A stretch of DNA of 64,000 bases from Sellimonas sp963559135. Its GTDB lineage: Bacteria > Bacillota > Clostridia > Lachnospirales > Lachnospiraceae. This document shows, piece by piece, positions 43,629 to 52,459 of the stretch (positions are counted from its first letter, which is position 1; each line of letters opens with the position of its first letter). The DNA lies in contig CAUWJP010000013.1 in the NCBI GenBank assembly GCA_963559135.1, positions 11,424-75,423 of the forward strand. The letters run 5' to 3'. The notes under the pieces are model-generated. The model was not told where the DNA came from, searched no databases, and was given only the letters and a program-made list of their open reading frames with translations. The translations under genes and the position numbers were made by a program.

Positions 43629-44096
43629 CTACCCCCTGCTTTCTCTCAGATATTTTTCCACGGCACGCAACTGGCCCGCATAGCCTGTGCAGCGGCACAG
43701 ATTTCCGGCCAGATATTCCCGGATTTCTTCCGCGTCCGGACATTGTCCGGATACGCAGAGCTCTCTCTCCATGGCAAGGACATTCATAATAAATCCAGGG
43801 GAACAGTATCCGCACTGCTCTGCTCCTTCTGCCGCCAGATATGCTCCGAACCGGGCTGATTCTTCCCGAAGCCCCTCCAGTGTCGTGATCTTCCTTCCTG
43901 CAATTCCTGCCGCCAGAATCGAGCAGGAAAGTCTTGGCGTTCCATCTACCCAGACGGTGCAGAGTCCGCAGTTTGTTGTCTCGCACCCGCATTTTACGCT
44001 GTAACATCCAAGATCCCTTAATACATCCAAAAGCACTGCACCTGCTTCGATCTCCGTATGGACTGGTTTCCCATTTAATTCAAACTGTACTTCCAT
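43629..44096 (-). CDS. molybdenum hydroxylase 2Fe-2S subunit
   Basis: A 155-residue small subunit with two [2Fe-2S] clusters. The plant-ferredoxin-type cluster is VKCGCETTNCGLCTVWVDG and the C-terminal helical cluster is EQCGYCSPGFIMN with GNLCRCTGY. It passes electrons from the molybdenum site to the FAD subunit. Start codon is directly next to the FAD gene stop; 4-base gap to the large subunit. Confidence 0.97.
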   Translation of the reverse strand: MEVQFELNGKPVHTEIEAGAVLLDVLRDLGCYSVKCGCETTNCGLCTVWVDGTPRLSCSILAAGIAGRKITTLEGLREESARFGAYLAAEGAEQCGYCSPGFIMNVLAMERELCVSGQCPDAEEIREYLAGNLCRCTGYAGQLRAVEKYLRESRG

Positions 44097-44852
44097 CTAC
44101 ACATTCCCCTCTTCCAACGCTTTTTTCGCCCGGCCGGCAAGAACTCTTCCCAGATGATTCCGGTATTCCCTGCTTCCACGCATATTGCTTCCATAGGTGA
44201 AGGTATCAGCCGCCTGTTCCATCCCATTAATCGTTGTCTCAGTCACATCCGCCTTCATCGGTCTTGCACCGATAGAAAGCAGGACTTTTCCGTCTTTTTC
44301 AGATGCCGCACAGGTCAGCACCGGAAAATCGGTCTGACTTCTTCTCTCTGAGAGGTAAACCGGCCTTCTTCCATCCTTTGTCACAATCAGTTTTTCCAGA
44401 ATATCTCTGTCACGATCCATCCTGATAAATTCAGAAAGAGGTACGATTCCTTTTTTGTAAAGCTTCACTTTCGTATCCAGCACAAGAAATGCCGTCAGAA
44501 TATCCGAAAATCCATATCTTCCGAAAATACTTCCTCCTACCGTCGCTCCATTTCGGAACTGTACTCCGACAATATGTCTGGTACACTCTTTAAAAAAGTC
44601 TCCAAATGTCTCTCTCAATCCGCTGTGTGTCTCAAGCTGACGCAGGGTACACATACAGCCGATATGAAATTCCGTTTCGGTCTCTGTAATCTGGTCAAGC
44701 CCCAGTCCTGACAGATCAATGGCGGTATTGACATTTCCTCTTCCCATACGGATCCACATCATTCCCCCAATGACACGGTTGGCCCGTTTCTGGTTCAGCT
44801 CATATGCCTCCTCCAATGTGCCGGGCTTTACATAGTTTTTTACTGTTATCAA
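44097..44852 (-). CDS. molybdenum hydroxylase FAD-binding subunit
   Basis: A 251-residue FAD_binding_5/CO_deh_flav_C protein. FAD-contact segments are RVIGGMMWIRMGRGN near the start and FRNGATVGGSIFGRYGFSDI near residue 105, with a C-terminal cluster of acidic and basic residues. It starts with TTG at 44850-44852, with GGAGGAG about 10 bases upstream; no ATG in frame fits. It is the first gene of the six-gene operon (FAD, 2Fe-2S, Mo, MobA-YqeB, YqeC, XdhC). A -10-like TTAAAAT lies in the 70 bases upstream. Confidence 0.92.
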   Translation of the reverse strand: MITVKNYVKPGTLEEAYELNQKRANRVIGGMMWIRMGRGNVNTAIDLSGLGLDQITETETEFHIGCMCTLRQLETHSGLRETFGDFFKECTRHIVGVQFRNGATVGGSIFGRYGFSDILTAFLVLDTKVKLYKKGIVPLSEFIRMDRDRDILEKLIVTKDGRRPVYLSERRSQTDFPVLTCAASEKDGKVLLSIGARPMKADVTETTINGMEQAADTFTYGSNMRGSREYRNHLGRVLAGRAKKALEEGNV

Positions 44853-44923
44853 AACATTTCTCCTCCCGTCTCTCTGAAATTATCCATAGTTCTTTTTATT
44901 TTAACATAACCTGTCTTTAATAT

Positions 44924-45811
44924 CTACATGCAAAGCTTCTTTTTCCTGTAATTATAGTAATATACGGAATCTGAGAGGAATTCTTCCCCCGATACCTCAG
45001 AGCGGTTGATGCTGTAAACAGCATCTTTTAGCTCACAAATGCCTGGGCTTTTGCTCTCAGGCACAAGAAGTACTTCGTGGATACTACTTGGAAGGATATA
45101 AAAATTTTCCTTCCATTCTTCCCCGATCATTTCCAGAAGTCCCGGATACAGAATTGCGGCTGCTCCATGGCTTCTCTGCATATTCGTAAGAACATACATA
45201 TAGCCTGAAAAACGGCTATCTCCCCGGCAATCCGGAAGCAGTTCCATGACTACACTCTGAATATCCTGAAGTTCCGCCGGAAGAAGGCGCGGCGTATTAC
45301 GTCCGGCTGCCCCCTTCACCTCTTCTGAGGAAACTCCCCAGATCTTCAGATGTTCATTAGTAATCATCATGGAAATGGCACTGTACTTCTCAACTGAAAA
45401 CAGCACACAAAATACAATATCAAGATCCAGATAGGAAAGATGCGGAACTTCTTTCAACATCTTCTGGTTTCTCTCTCCGTTGATCAGACGGTATACGATC
45501 TTGTCCTTCATCCGATCATAGTCATTCAGATGCTCTGCTTCCATCAACGGTTCCGGAACCTTCTGACTCTGACTGTACCATTCCAGAAGTCCATCTGTTA
45601 CTCCTTTAATCTCCATCCCCCTGAGATACCGCTCGTAATAATCCTCCATATAAACAATCGGAGAAATTTCTTCTTCGCATTTCCGGAATAAAAATCCCTG
45701 ACGCACTTCGCCGTTATTTTTTGTTGCCCGGTAATCCTCCACTTGAACATCAACCGGCAGCTCCTCTATTAACCTTTCTTTAACATTTGATAAAAATACC
45801 TGATACTCCAT
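44924..45811 (-). CDS. DUF5688 family protein
   Basis: A 295-residue soluble protein of unknown function of the kind abundant in Lachnospiraceae, often in many copies per genome. The pattern is VEDYRATKNNGEVRQGFLFR and ISPIVYMEDYYERYLRGMEI near the N-terminus, then LPSSIHEVLLVPES and SGEEFLSDSVYYYNYRKKKL at the C-terminus. Some members sit near phage or defence loci, but this one stands alone between the hydroxylase operon and efp. A strong promoter (45908-45936) and a leader of about 90 bases precede it. Confidence 0.82.
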   Translation of the reverse strand: MEYQVFLSNVKERLIEELPVDVQVEDYRATKNNGEVRQGFLFRKCEEEISPIVYMEDYYERYLRGMEIKGVTDGLLEWYSQSQKVPEPLMEAEHLNDYDRMKDKIVYRLINGERNQKMLKEVPHLSYLDLDIVFCVLFSVEKYSAISMMITNEHLKIWGVSSEEVKGAAGRNTPRLLPAELQDIQSVVMELLPDCRGDSRFSGYMYVLTNMQRSHGAAAILYPGLLEMIGEEWKENFYILPSSIHEVLLVPESKSPGICELKDAVYSINRSEVSGEEFLSDSVYYYNYRKKKLCM

Positions 45812-45907
45812 TTAAGCTCCTTTCGAGCCCGCTGAAGTCTGAAGTGATCTGATCCTGATCTGATAAAAATGAGTATATGAAATGAGTAATAATTTGGTAT
45901 TAGGTAC

Positions 45908-45936
45908 ATTATACTTGCTTAAAATTCAGATTGCAA
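45908..45936 (-). promoter_or_regulatory. sigma-A promoter of DUF5688 gene
   Basis: Minus strand TTGCAA (45931-45936), 17-base spacer, TATAAT (45908-45913). Confidence 0.72.
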
Positions 45937-45998
45937 CTGTTTTTAGCAAAGAAGCCAAAGCTTTCCTGTTCAAAATAAAAATTATCCATCCAGTAGAA

Positions 45999-46021
45999 AT
46001 GCCCCGCATCATGCGGGGCAT
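45999..46021 (-). terminator. terminator of efp
   Basis: A 10-bp perfect stem ATGCCCCGCA/TGCGGGGCAT with a 3-base loop, 9 bases past the efp stop. The following T-run is short. Confidence 0.65.
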
Positions 46022-46029
46022 CTGACTTC

Positions 46030-46587
46030 TTATACTCGTGATAAGTATTCTCCTGTACGTGTGTCGATCTTGAGCACATCACCTTCGTTTACAAACAGTG
46101 GCACCATAACGGTAGCTCCTGTCTCTACTGTAGCCGGCTTTGTAGCACCTGTTGCAGTGTCACCTTTCACGCCTGGCTCTGTCTCTGTTACTGCAAGCTC
46201 TGCAAATAACGGCGGCTCTACTGCAAATACTTCTCCCTGATAGGAGCAGATCTTCACTTCTTCGTTCTCTTTTACAAATTTCAGAGCATCTCCGATGGTC
46301 TCTTCATTCAGTGCGATCTGATCATAAGTCTCGCCGTCCATGAAGTGGTAGAGATCACCATCTGAGTACAGATACTGCATAGTTTTTCTCTCAATATGAG
46401 CTTTCGGGAATTTTTCAGTTGGTCTGAAAGTCTTTTCAACCACACCACCACTTATAACATTTTTTAATTTGGTTCTGACAAACGCTGCTCCCTTTCCTGG
46501 TTTTACGTGCTGGAATTCCAGAATCTGGTATACGTTTCCGTCAATCTCGACAGTTAAACCGTTTCTAAATTCGCCTGCTGAAATCAT
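46030..46587 (-). CDS. efp: elongation factor P
   Basis: A 185-residue factor that rescues ribosomes stalled at polyproline. The N-terminal KOW-like domain has AGEFRNGLTVEID and EFQHVKPGKGAAFVRTKLKN; the Lys in PGKG is the position modified in other bacteria. The C-terminal OB domains end with GDVLKIDTRTGEYLSRV. AAGGAGG precedes the ATG. Monocistronic, with a promoter at 46653-46681 and a short inverted repeat (46607-46622) in its leader. Confidence 0.98.
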   Translation of the reverse strand: MISAGEFRNGLTVEIDGNVYQILEFQHVKPGKGAAFVRTKLKNVISGGVVEKTFRPTEKFPKAHIERKTMQYLYSDGDLYHFMDGETYDQIALNEETIGDALKFVKENEEVKICSYQGEVFAVEPPLFAELAVTETEPGVKGDTATGATKPATVETGATVMVPLFVNEGDVLKIDTRTGEYLSRV

Positions 46588-46652
46588 CTTTAAATCCTCC
46601 TTAAACGAATACGAACGTATTCTTTTCTAATTCTAAACTTTCATTAAGTCTT

Positions 46653-46681
46653 ATTTTATATGATTCCTGTTCTTTTTTCAA
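46653..46681 (-). promoter_or_regulatory. sigma-A promoter of efp
   Basis: Minus strand TTGAAA (46676-46681), 17-base spacer, TAAAAT (46653-46658). Confidence 0.6.
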
Positions 46682-46734
46682 CTGAAAGTTACGAAAAATA
46701 CAGTCTTCTTACAAATTTCTCTCTTTTACCTGCA

Positions 46735-47487
46735 TCAAACATGTAGTTTTTCAAGAATTTCATACACCTCTTCCACATGCATCTGTCCTGGAGCGGATGC
46801 TTTCTCATAGGACGCAAATGTCACAGCTGACCCGTAAAGCTCTCCGCAGATCCGGCTGATTGCCCCTTTCACCCCCATGGACATCGTAATCACCGGAGTA
46901 GTAGGATAAAGCCGTTTCATCGTCCATGTGGCATTTAACAGTTCGATAACGTCCTGATCTGCCTGCGGCATCACCGCGATCTTCGCCAAGTCGGCACCCG
47001 CTTCCTGCATAGCGCACAGTCTTCGGATAATCTCATCCCTCGGCGGAGTCTTCGCGAAGTCATGGTTGGAAAGCACTGTCCGGACTCTATGTGCTTCTGC
47101 CTCCCGTACTAGGCTCTCCACGGTCGCTCTCATCTTGAAAAACTCGACATCCACCAGATCAATCAGTCCGGAACAGATCATCTCTTTATTCAGTTCCCGG
47201 TAGCGCTCTTCCGAAATCGCCGCGCTGCCACCCTCTTCCTTTGTCCGGAACGTAAAAAGCAGCGGCATATCCCCCAGAATGCTTCTCAGCTTTTCCGCCG
47301 TCTGAAGGATCTGCTTTTCATTGTCCGGATCCGTATCTGTATCGATGCGCCATTCTGCCAGATCGGCCCTGCATTTCTTCACACCTTCAGCCGTCTGCAG
47401 CACAGACACGGCATCTCCTATCAGCGGAACACAGATTTTCGGTTTTCCTTCTCCGATTACAAGATTTCTGACCTTAACTGTTTTCAT
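46735..47487 (-). CDS. aroD: type I 3-dehydroquinate dehydratase
   Basis: A 250-residue class I enzyme of the shikimate pathway, forming 3-dehydroshikimate through a Schiff base. The catalytic His is in VLSNHDFAKTPP (about 145) and the Lys in ADLAKIAVMPQ (about 172); PLLFTFRTKEEGG and VITMSMGVKGAISRICGELY are further signatures. The start at 47487 is chosen over an ATG 12 bases earlier because GGAGAAAGCG then serves as ribosome binding site. Last gene of the pfkB-yqeG-hypothetical-aroD run. Confidence 0.95.
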   Translation of the reverse strand: MKTVKVRNLVIGEGKPKICVPLIGDAVSVLQTAEGVKKCRADLAEWRIDTDTDPDNEKQILQTAEKLRSILGDMPLLFTFRTKEEGGSAAISEERYRELNKEMICSGLIDLVDVEFFKMRATVESLVREAEAHRVRTVLSNHDFAKTPPRDEIIRRLCAMQEAGADLAKIAVMPQADQDVIELLNATWTMKRLYPTTPVITMSMGVKGAISRICGELYGSAVTFASYEKASAPGQMHVEEVYEILEKLHV

Positions 47488-47504
47488 CGCTTTCTCCATT
47501 TCTT

Positions 47505-47828
47505 TTACCAGAGTTTTTCAAAATCCAGCCTTGTAAAAGACTGCGTGCCGTATATGTCTTCTCGTATATAAATCAGATCCAGTCCGTTCTTCTGAAAATT
47601 CCCGACAACAAGATCCATCTGATCCTGGTCCTCTTCAAAAAGAATGACCGAACTGTAATGTCCTCCGCTTTTTCGGATGTTCCCGATCACAGTGTCCATG
47701 GAGCACTGCCTGTCAAACGGGACTACTACTAGTTCCGGCTCTCCATGAATGTCATCCAGATATTGGATCTCTGTAATCTTATACCTGTGTTTTAGCTGCT
47801 TTTCAATAAACTCCAGTATACTCATCAT
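47505..47828 (-). CDS. small protein of unknown function, 107 aa
   Basis: I do not recognise this protein. It is soluble and acidic with an alternating strand/helix pattern (FIEKQLKHRYKITEIQYLDD, ELVVVPFDRQCSMDTVIGNI, SSVILFEEDQDQMDLVVGNF). Two adjacent ATG codons (47828 and 47825) follow GAGGGCAG; either may be used. A longer frame from 47936 lacks a ribosome binding site. It lies between yqeG and aroD in a compact run of same-strand genes, so it is probably translated. Confidence 0.65.
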   Translation of the reverse strand: MMSILEFIEKQLKHRYKITEIQYLDDIHGEPELVVVPFDRQCSMDTVIGNIRKSGGHYSSVILFEEDQDQMDLVVGNFQKNGLDLIYIREDIYGTQSFTRLDFEKLW

Positions 47829-47937
47829 TCTGCCCTCTTTTGTATATTCTCTTTCCATTATACCACTCCCCGAAAAATTCTCGTCAGCCTTTTCAGAGGG
47901 AAAGTTTCCAGATAAGCTGGCCCTTGGGCAGGTCACT

Positions 47938-48444
47938 TTACATATGTTTCTTTTTCTCTTTTAAATAAAAGTGAAGTACGATTTTTTCCAGATACCGCTT
48001 CAGTACGATCTGAATTTCTTCCTTTGGATGAATTGGACGCACAAGAATATTTCGGATTCCGGTCCGTTTAGCACCCCACACATCGGTGAACAGCTGATCT
48101 CCCACAAACAGGGTTGTCTTATGGTCCGTCCCCATCAGTCTCATGGCCTTCTGATAATTCTTCACAGCCGGTTTGTGGGCATTGCAGATATAATGAACAC
48201 CGATCTCCTCGTTGAACATTTTTACCCGCGGCTCCTGATTGTTAGAGAGCAGACAACAGGAATATCCCATGCTCTTCAGATCACGAAACAGCTTTTTTGC
48301 CCTCTCGTCTGCAGGCGCCCCGTGGGGAACTAGTGTGTTATCGATATCAAAAATAATTCCTCTATATCCTTCTTTATATAATTTTTCAAACGGAATGATA
48401 TAAGTAGATGCCATATATTCATCCGGAAAAAACCGTTCTAACAT
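47938..48444 (-). CDS. yqeG: YqeG-family HAD phosphatase
   Basis: A 168-residue HAD-superfamily IIIA phosphatase. Motif 1 is IIFDIDNTLVPHGAPA (catalytic Asp pair), motif 2 SCCLLSNNQEP and motif 4 LFVGDQLFTDVWGAKRTG. YqeG-type proteins are conserved in Firmicutes, usually near aro or ribosome-assembly genes; bacterial substrates are unclear, though plant and yeast relatives dephosphorylate phosphatidylglycerophosphate. It shares 7 bases with the kinase gene upstream. Confidence 0.92.
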   Translation of the reverse strand: MLERFFPDEYMASTYIIPFEKLYKEGYRGIIFDIDNTLVPHGAPADERAKKLFRDLKSMGYSCCLLSNNQEPRVKMFNEEIGVHYICNAHKPAVKNYQKAMRLMGTDHKTTLFVGDQLFTDVWGAKRTGIRNILVRPIHPKEEIQIVLKRYLEKIVLHFYLKEKKKHM

Positions 48445-49415
48445 TCTCTCTCCTCCGTACTGTGGATCAGTGCTTCCACTTCCTGGCGTTCCGGCATGGA
48501 GCGAATCGCTCCTTTTCTTGTCGTAATAATAGCTGCCGCCGCATTGGCAAATGTCAGCATTTCTTTCAGATCGTCCTCGGTAAGATTTTCCAGTCCGTGA
48601 TCCACAAGGTAATTCAACGCACTTCCGCAGAAAGTATCTCCTGCTCCTGTCGTCTCAATCGTGTCACAGGAAAATCCCGGACATTCCACCCGCATTCCCT
48701 GATAATAAGCACGGCTTCCATCAGCTCCCATGGTCAGAAGCACAAGCGGAATATGATACTCCTCTGTCAGCTGGTGCACGCCTTCATCATAATCTTCTTT
48801 ACCGGTAATAAACTGAATCTCGTTATCCGAAATCTTAAGGATGTCACAATATTCAAGTCCGTACCGAATCTGCTCCTTTGCATTTTCCATGCTGTCCCAG
48901 AGAGGCGGTCTTAAATTCGGATCAAACGAAATCATCATTCTGGCCTCTTTTGCTGCTTTCAGCGCTTTTTTAGTCGCCTTGCGCACACCTTCATGTGTCA
49001 TGGAAAGAGTCCCGAAATGGAACACTTTTCCCTTCTTCAGAAATTCGGCATCCACCTCGTCTTCCGTCAACATCATGTCCGCTCCCGGATTCCGGTAAAA
49101 GGAAAAATCTCTGTCTCCATTTTCCAGTGTATGAACCAGTGCCAGCGTTGTGTGTACTTCGGAATCCATATACAGATGCTCTGTATTGATGCCGGCCTGT
49201 TCCAGCGTATCTTTCAGCCGTAATCCGAACTGATCTTTTCCTACCTTTCCGATAAATGCTGTCTTCTTTCCAAGATTGTTCAGCATGGCAAGCACATTGC
49301 ACGGAGCTCCCCCAGGACATGCCTCAAACATCTGGTTCCCCTGACTGCTCATTCCGTTCATTGTAAAATCAATTAACAATTCACCCAGCGCAATTACATC
49401 AAATTCTTTTTCCAT
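48438..49415 (-). CDS. PfkB-family carbohydrate kinase (fructokinase-like)
   Basis: A 325-residue ribokinase-fold sugar kinase. Signature 1 is ACPGGAPCNVLAMLNNLGKK (about 33-52) and signature 2 is IETTGAGDTFCGSALNYLVD (about 256-275), with the catalytic Asp in GAGD. The closest pattern is fructokinase ScrK/FrkB type. No sugar transporter is nearby, so the substrate is not fixed by context. GGAGG lies 11 bases before the ATG. The 3' end overlaps yqeG by 7 bases. Confidence 0.92.
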   Translation of the reverse strand: MEKEFDVIALGELLIDFTMNGMSSQGNQMFEACPGGAPCNVLAMLNNLGKKTAFIGKVGKDQFGLRLKDTLEQAGINTEHLYMDSEVHTTLALVHTLENGDRDFSFYRNPGADMMLTEDEVDAEFLKKGKVFHFGTLSMTHEGVRKATKKALKAAKEARMMISFDPNLRPPLWDSMENAKEQIRYGLEYCDILKISDNEIQFITGKEDYDEGVHQLTEEYHIPLVLLTMGADGSRAYYQGMRVECPGFSCDTIETTGAGDTFCGSALNYLVDHGLENLTEDDLKEMLTFANAAAAIITTRKGAIRSMPERQEVEALIHSTEEREC

Positions 49416-49476
49416 AAATCAAGCTGCCTCCATCCACTTCTTTTGTTCCCTTTTCGCTTTTTCTATCATAACCAGT

Positions 49477-50148
49477 TTACTGCATTTTTTCAAGCATTTT
49501 CCCGACATCATCACGAAACTCGTCCCATTTTTCCGGATAGTCTACAAAATACTTCGGGCAGATCTTTCCAGTAACATCATAGTGACGGATCAGATCCTCC
49601 TCTGTGAGACCGAATTTCAGGCACAGCCATGCCGAAAGCTCTACCATGGAATCATAAGTTGCCTGATTGAATTCTCCTGTTTCATCCGGATGACAGCACT
49701 CGATGGAAACTGTATCTCCATTTCGGCTGTTGGATGCATACGCCACCTCCCAAGTCGGGATGCACTGAATGATCTCGCCCTCTAATCCCACAATAAAATG
49801 GCTACTCGCCTGTGTTAGATGCGTATCTTTGAGCCCTTCAAAATAATCCCTGTTCTGCTGTGCCGTAGCCCCCGGATTGGCAGTATAATGAATGACAATA
49901 TTCCTTATTCTCGATGTCCCTGTCTCCGGCCTGGAATACGGATTCGGTGTTAGAAGCTCCACTTCCATATCCGGACGGTAAGCATCCACAGCCTCCCCTT
50001 CCAGCTCTCTATATCCATTAAAAAACGGTCCTGTTCCAGTAAGCCTCATTCCTCCCAGAACGACTGCCAGAAGGATCAGGATCGTAAGTCCGGCTTTCAT
50101 CAGTCCGTTTCTTCCGCTGTTTTTTCTTCTCTGTCTTCTCTTTTGCAC
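49477..50148 (-). CDS. membrane-anchored N-acetylmuramoyl-L-alanine amidase (Amidase_2)
   Basis: A 223-residue wall hydrolase. A basic N-terminus and one membrane helix (about 17-36, LMKAGLTILILLAVVLGG) are followed by the zinc-dependent amidase_2/PGRP domain. Zinc ligands lie in IVIHYTANPGA, SSHFIVG and DVTGKICPKYF, and VSIECCHPDETGEF is the usual middle segment. It should cut between MurNAc and L-Ala. It starts with GTG (50146-50148) after AAGGGGAATG; an ATG nearby is in another frame. A TATAAT lies about 50 bases upstream. Confidence 0.9.
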   Translation of the reverse strand: MQKRRQRRKNSGRNGLMKAGLTILILLAVVLGGMRLTGTGPFFNGYRELEGEAVDAYRPDMEVELLTPNPYSRPETGTSRIRNIVIHYTANPGATAQQNRDYFEGLKDTHLTQASSHFIVGLEGEIIQCIPTWEVAYASNSRNGDTVSIECCHPDETGEFNQATYDSMVELSAWLCLKFGLTEEDLIRHYDVTGKICPKYFVDYPEKWDEFRDDVGKMLEKMQ

Positions 50149-50274
50149 GGTACCATTCCCCTTTTTTATTCTTTCTCCCTCCTCTTATTATAAACAAAAA
50201 CCCTTGGCAGTTTTTAAAAATTTCAATCCGAATTTCTTAAGCTTTTCTTATCTTACTCTTTATTGGGACAAAGC

Positions 50275-50313
50275 AAAAACCTCCTGCCCCTCTCATAGAG
50301 AAGGACAGAAGGT
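50275..50313 (-). terminator. terminator of guaB
   Basis: Imperfect hairpin on the minus strand, ACCTTCTGTCC...GGGGCAGGAGGT around an ATG loop, followed by five T. Confidence 0.6.
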
Positions 50314-50333
50314 CTGTCGTTCATCGTATGCTT

Positions 50334-51788
50334 TTATTCATCGACACTGTAGTTCGGTGCTTCTTTTGTAATATGGATGTCATGTGGATGACTTTCTTTC
50401 AGAGATGCTGCTGAAATCTTAACAAATCTTCCGTTTTCTTTCAGCTCTTCCACTGTCCTTGTTCCACAATATCCCATACCGGAACGAAGTCCTCCCATAA
50501 GCTGGAATACTGTATCTTCCACTGTACCTTTGTAAGCGACGCGTCCTTCTACACCTTCCGGTACCAGTTTCTTAGCATCTGTCTGGAAGTAACGGTCCTT
50601 GCTACCGTTTTCCATCGCTGCAATTGATCCCATTCCGCGGTAGACTTTGTATTTTCTTCCCTGGAACAGCTCGAATGTTCCCGGACTTTCGTCACATCCT
50701 GCAAAGATACTTCCCATCATGCAGACATTCGCTCCAGCTGCAATTGCTTTTGTCATATCTCCAGAGTACTTGATACCGCCGTCTGCGATAATCGGAATGC
50801 CATACTCTTTTGCTGCTTCATAGCAGTTCATAACTGCCGTCACCTGAGGGACACCGATTCCTGCAACGACACGTGTCGTACAGATTGATCCAGGTCCGAT
50901 TCCGACTTTAACAGCATCTACTCCTGCCTCGATCAGCGCTTTTGTCGCCTCAGCAGTTGCAACGTTTCCAGCGATTACCTGCAGATCCGGGAATTTCTCC
51001 TTGATCATGCGAACACAACGGATTACGTTTGCAGAATGGCCGTGTGCCGAGTCAAGAACGATCACGTCAACTTTTGCATTGACCAGCGCTTCTACTCTTT
51101 CCAGACAATTGGCTGTGATGCCGACTGCAGCGCCACAAAGAAGACGTCCCTGCTCATCCTTTGCGGAAAGCGGATACTTGATCTGCTTTTCGATATCCTT
51201 AATTGTAATCAGTCCTTTGAGGTTAAAATCCTTATCTACAATCGGGAGTTTTTCCTTTCTGGCTTTGGCAAGAATGTTCTTTGCCTCTTCTAAAGTGATG
51301 CCCTCCTGAGCTGTGATCAGTCCTTCTGAAGTCATGGACTCTTTGATTTTCTTTGAAAAATCTGTCTCAAATTTCAGATCCCTGTTTGTGATAATTCCAA
51401 CCAGTTTTCCGTTTTCCGTGATCGGTACACCTGAAATTCTGAATTTTGCCATCAGATTATTTGCATCTTCCAGTGTGTGCTCTGGCGACAGATAAAATGG
51501 ATCTGTAATAACACCGTTCTCAGAACGTTTTACCTTGTCCACCTCTTCAGCCTGAGCCTCAATCGACATATTCTTATGTATAATTCCGATACCACCCTGG
51601 CGGGCCATCGCAATCGCCATGCGATGCTCAGTTACGGTATCCATTCCGGCGCTCATCATCGGAATGTTTAACTGAATCTTCTTTGTCAAGTGTGTAGACA
51701 GATCGACCTGATTCGGAATCACTTCCGAATAAGCCGGTACCAGTAATACATCATCAAACGTAATACCTTCTCCAATAATCTTACCCAT
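50334..51788 (-). CDS. guaB: inosine-5'-monophosphate dehydrogenase
   Basis: A 484-residue enzyme oxidising IMP to XMP, the step committing to GMP. TFDDVLLVPAYSEV opens the barrel, two CBS domains are inserted at about 95-205, the catalytic Cys loop is VGIGPGSICTTRVVAGIGVP (about 295-315) and the Arg flap is in YRGMGSIAAM. Length is normal. Monocistronic with a near-consensus promoter at 51834-51862. Confidence 0.98.
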   Translation of the reverse strand: MGKIIGEGITFDDVLLVPAYSEVIPNQVDLSTHLTKKIQLNIPMMSAGMDTVTEHRMAIAMARQGGIGIIHKNMSIEAQAEEVDKVKRSENGVITDPFYLSPEHTLEDANNLMAKFRISGVPITENGKLVGIITNRDLKFETDFSKKIKESMTSEGLITAQEGITLEEAKNILAKARKEKLPIVDKDFNLKGLITIKDIEKQIKYPLSAKDEQGRLLCGAAVGITANCLERVEALVNAKVDVIVLDSAHGHSANVIRCVRMIKEKFPDLQVIAGNVATAEATKALIEAGVDAVKVGIGPGSICTTRVVAGIGVPQVTAVMNCYEAAKEYGIPIIADGGIKYSGDMTKAIAAGANVCMMGSIFAGCDESPGTFELFQGRKYKVYRGMGSIAAMENGSKDRYFQTDAKKLVPEGVEGRVAYKGTVEDTVFQLMGGLRSGMGYCGTRTVEELKENGRFVKISAASLKESHPHDIHITKEAPNYSVDE

Positions 51789-51833
51789 GACTTCTTTTCC
51801 TCTCTTTCTCTGACTGTTTTTGATTTAAAAGAT

Positions 51834-51862
51834 ATGATACCGAAAAAAATATGTGATGTCAA
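51834..51862 (-). promoter_or_regulatory. strong sigma-A promoter of guaB
   Basis: Minus strand perfect TTGACA (51857-51862), 17-base spacer, TATCAT (51834-51839). Confidence 0.8.
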
Positions 51863-51876
51863 CTCTTTCTTTTCTC

Positions 51877-52365
51877 TTACAGGATGACTTTTCTTGGAGC
51901 TAACATTCTAATACCGTCCAGAATAACCTGCTCCGGTTCAAAGATCACTTTTGTCTGCTGACCGTCTTTTGTAATCACCATCACATAGCATTTTGCATTC
52001 GGCATACGGGAACTAAAATCCAGTACCTTGCTGGCTTTATACTGGTTGAGCTCTCCTGCTCCAAGCGGTGCAAGCAGATCCATATCATTGACATTCATGG
52101 AAAATACTCTTTTTCTTTTCTGTTTTCCCATGATTTTGTCGATATCCAGATCCCCGTTCACATACAGATACTCATATTCCAGATCCAACCTCCGAAACAT
52201 AAAGTAATCCAGTACAATCAGCAGCACCGGAAGAATCAGCAAAAACGGCATCAACAAAACAAAGAAAAAGGAAAGGACTGTACAGAATACCAGCAGAATT
52301 TTAATAATTACGTCTTTCCCTTCCGGTTTCTTTTTGACTAATTGTTCTGTGTAATAATCGCTCAT
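51877..52365 (-). CDS. DUF6106-like membrane protein
   Basis: A 162-residue protein of unknown function. After a short cytoplasmic start (YYTEQLVKKKPEGKDVIIKI) come two closely spaced membrane helices (about 23-58, a very hydrophobic stretch), then a PH-like beta-rich cytoplasmic domain (YEYLYVNGDLDIDKIMGKQK, MDLLAPLGAGEL, AKCYVMVITKDG, VIFEPEQVILDGIRMLAP). The pattern resembles the DUF6106 proteins of Lachnospiraceae. The start at 52365 is chosen because GGAGG lies 8 bases upstream. It sits between groEL and guaB without an obvious terminator of its own. Confidence 0.78.
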   Translation of the reverse strand: MSDYYTEQLVKKKPEGKDVIIKILLVFCTVLSFFFVLLMPFLLILPVLLIVLDYFMFRRLDLEYEYLYVNGDLDIDKIMGKQKRKRVFSMNVNDMDLLAPLGAGELNQYKASKVLDFSSRMPNAKCYVMVITKDGQQTKVIFEPEQVILDGIRMLAPRKVIL

Positions 52366-52417
52366 ACACATTTCCTCCATCTGTTTATTCCTATCCAGTA
52401 TATCATTTCTGACACAA

Positions 52418-52447
52418 AAAGAAAACTCCTCTTACGAGGAGTTTTCT
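52418..52447 (-). terminator. terminator of groES-groEL
   Basis: An 11-bp stem GAAAACTCCTC/GAGGAGTTTTC with a TTAC loop and a T-run on the minus strand. Confidence 0.86.
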
Positions 52448-52459
52448 AATTTTTTATAT

